A stretch of 17,086 nt of DNA, from contig DDTM01000061.1 in assembly GCA_002344075.1 (NCBI GenBank), positions 1,311-18,396 of the forward strand, read 5' to 3'. Each line of letters opens with the position of its first letter. Position 1 is the stretch's first letter. Both the position numbers and the translations under genes were made by a program. Origin of the DNA: Bacteroidetes bacterium UBA2364. Lineage in GTDB: Bacteria; Bacteroidota; Rhodothermia; Rhodothermales; UBA2364. Positions 16,864-17,086 of the stretch are shown piece after piece. The notes beneath the pieces are model-generated. The model made no database searches. It was not told the origin of the DNA and worked only from the letters and a program-made list of their open reading frames with translations.

Positions 16864-17086
16864 TTAAAATTCGTCGGTATTTTGTGGCATTTCAACGCAT
16901 GAGGCTATACATTTTTTGCGATATGCGTCTGGCGGCATTCCAAATCGGCGCGTAAATGCCATATTGAAGGCACAATGCGTTTTGTAACCCACCGAAAGCG
17001 CGATCTCGGCAATCATTTCGTCTGTTTCACGGAGCAACATTTCGGCAAGCGTAAGGCGATGCTGCTGTACATATTTGTGCGGCGTT
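16864..17086 (-). CDS. AraC-family transcriptional regulator, C-terminal part (cut by window edge)
   Basis: Only the last 73 residues are in the window; the gene continues past the right edge and the reading frame enters at 17085. They form the second half of an AraC-type double helix-turn-helix: YVQQHRLTLAEMLL, then DEMIAEIALSVGYKTHCAFNMAFTRRFGMPPDAYRKK, the second recognition helix and closing motif, followed by a short tail with two extra cysteines and the stop at 16864-16866. The N-terminal domain, and hence any ligand, cannot be seen. It lies 89 bp upstream of the secreted-protein genes on the same strand and may control them. Confidence 0.88.
   Translation of the reverse strand, partial: TPHKYVQQHRLTLAEMLLRETDEMIAEIALSVGYKTHCAFNMAFTRRFGMPPDAYRKKCIASCVEMPQNTDEF

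Noticed and set aside
16632..16895. Minus-strand open frame containing FVKHFVKRFVNK-like repeats
   Set aside because: The repeated peptide is only the translation of the 12-bp DNA repeats, and the frame overlaps the small secreted protein gene and the AraC gene end.

Overview
The window looks like a chromosomal segment from a Bacteroidota/Rhodothermota-like bacterium (Rhodothermales, Balneolia or Ignavibacteria-type lineages). Three secreted proteins end in type IX secretion system (T9SS) type A sorting domains, two of them with the NYPNPFNP or AYPNPFNP form common in those lineages. There is a high-potential iron-sulfur protein (HiPIP), and almost no gene has a Shine-Dalgarno sequence, as is usual in Bacteroidota. 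The exact genus cannot be read from the sequence.

Positions 1-5605 are on the plus strand. A three-gene iron(III) ABC importer (lipoprotein binding protein, fused double-domain permease, ATPase) is preceded by a perfect 17-bp palindrome that looks like a DtxR-family metal-repressor operator. An AAA+ ATPase of the MoxR/BchI type follows, then a Tat-exported, lipobox-containing HiPIP (5744-6076) and a likely terminator.

Positions 6480-9303 are on the minus strand: fabI (enoyl-ACP reductase), a HAD phosphatase 7 bp behind it, a small uncharacterised lipoprotein and riboflavin synthase. The tight spacing suggests partial or full co-transcription. A stand-alone CheY-like receiver (9557-9928) lies upstream on the same strand.

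Positions 10061-17086 are also on the minus strand and mostly encode secreted T9SS cargo. These are an M30-like metalloprotease with its own terminator, a 1112-residue multidomain protein (M6/metzincin-like protease, beta-helix, helical repeats, sorting domain), a small Fn3-like secreted protein directly upstream of it, and the C-terminal DNA-binding domain of an AraC-family regulator cut by the window edge. Three 12-bp tandem repeats lie between the regulator and the small secreted gene.

The most unusual point is in the 1112-residue gene. Base composition changes sharply near position 14440 (sampled 60-base blocks are about 32-37% GC on the protease side and 52-57% on the beta-helix side), close to a domain boundary. 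This gene is also the only one in the window with a full AGGAGG ribosome binding site. Together these suggest a mosaic or partly transferred gene. I see no defence system, CRISPR array, tRNA, rRNA or insertion sequence.
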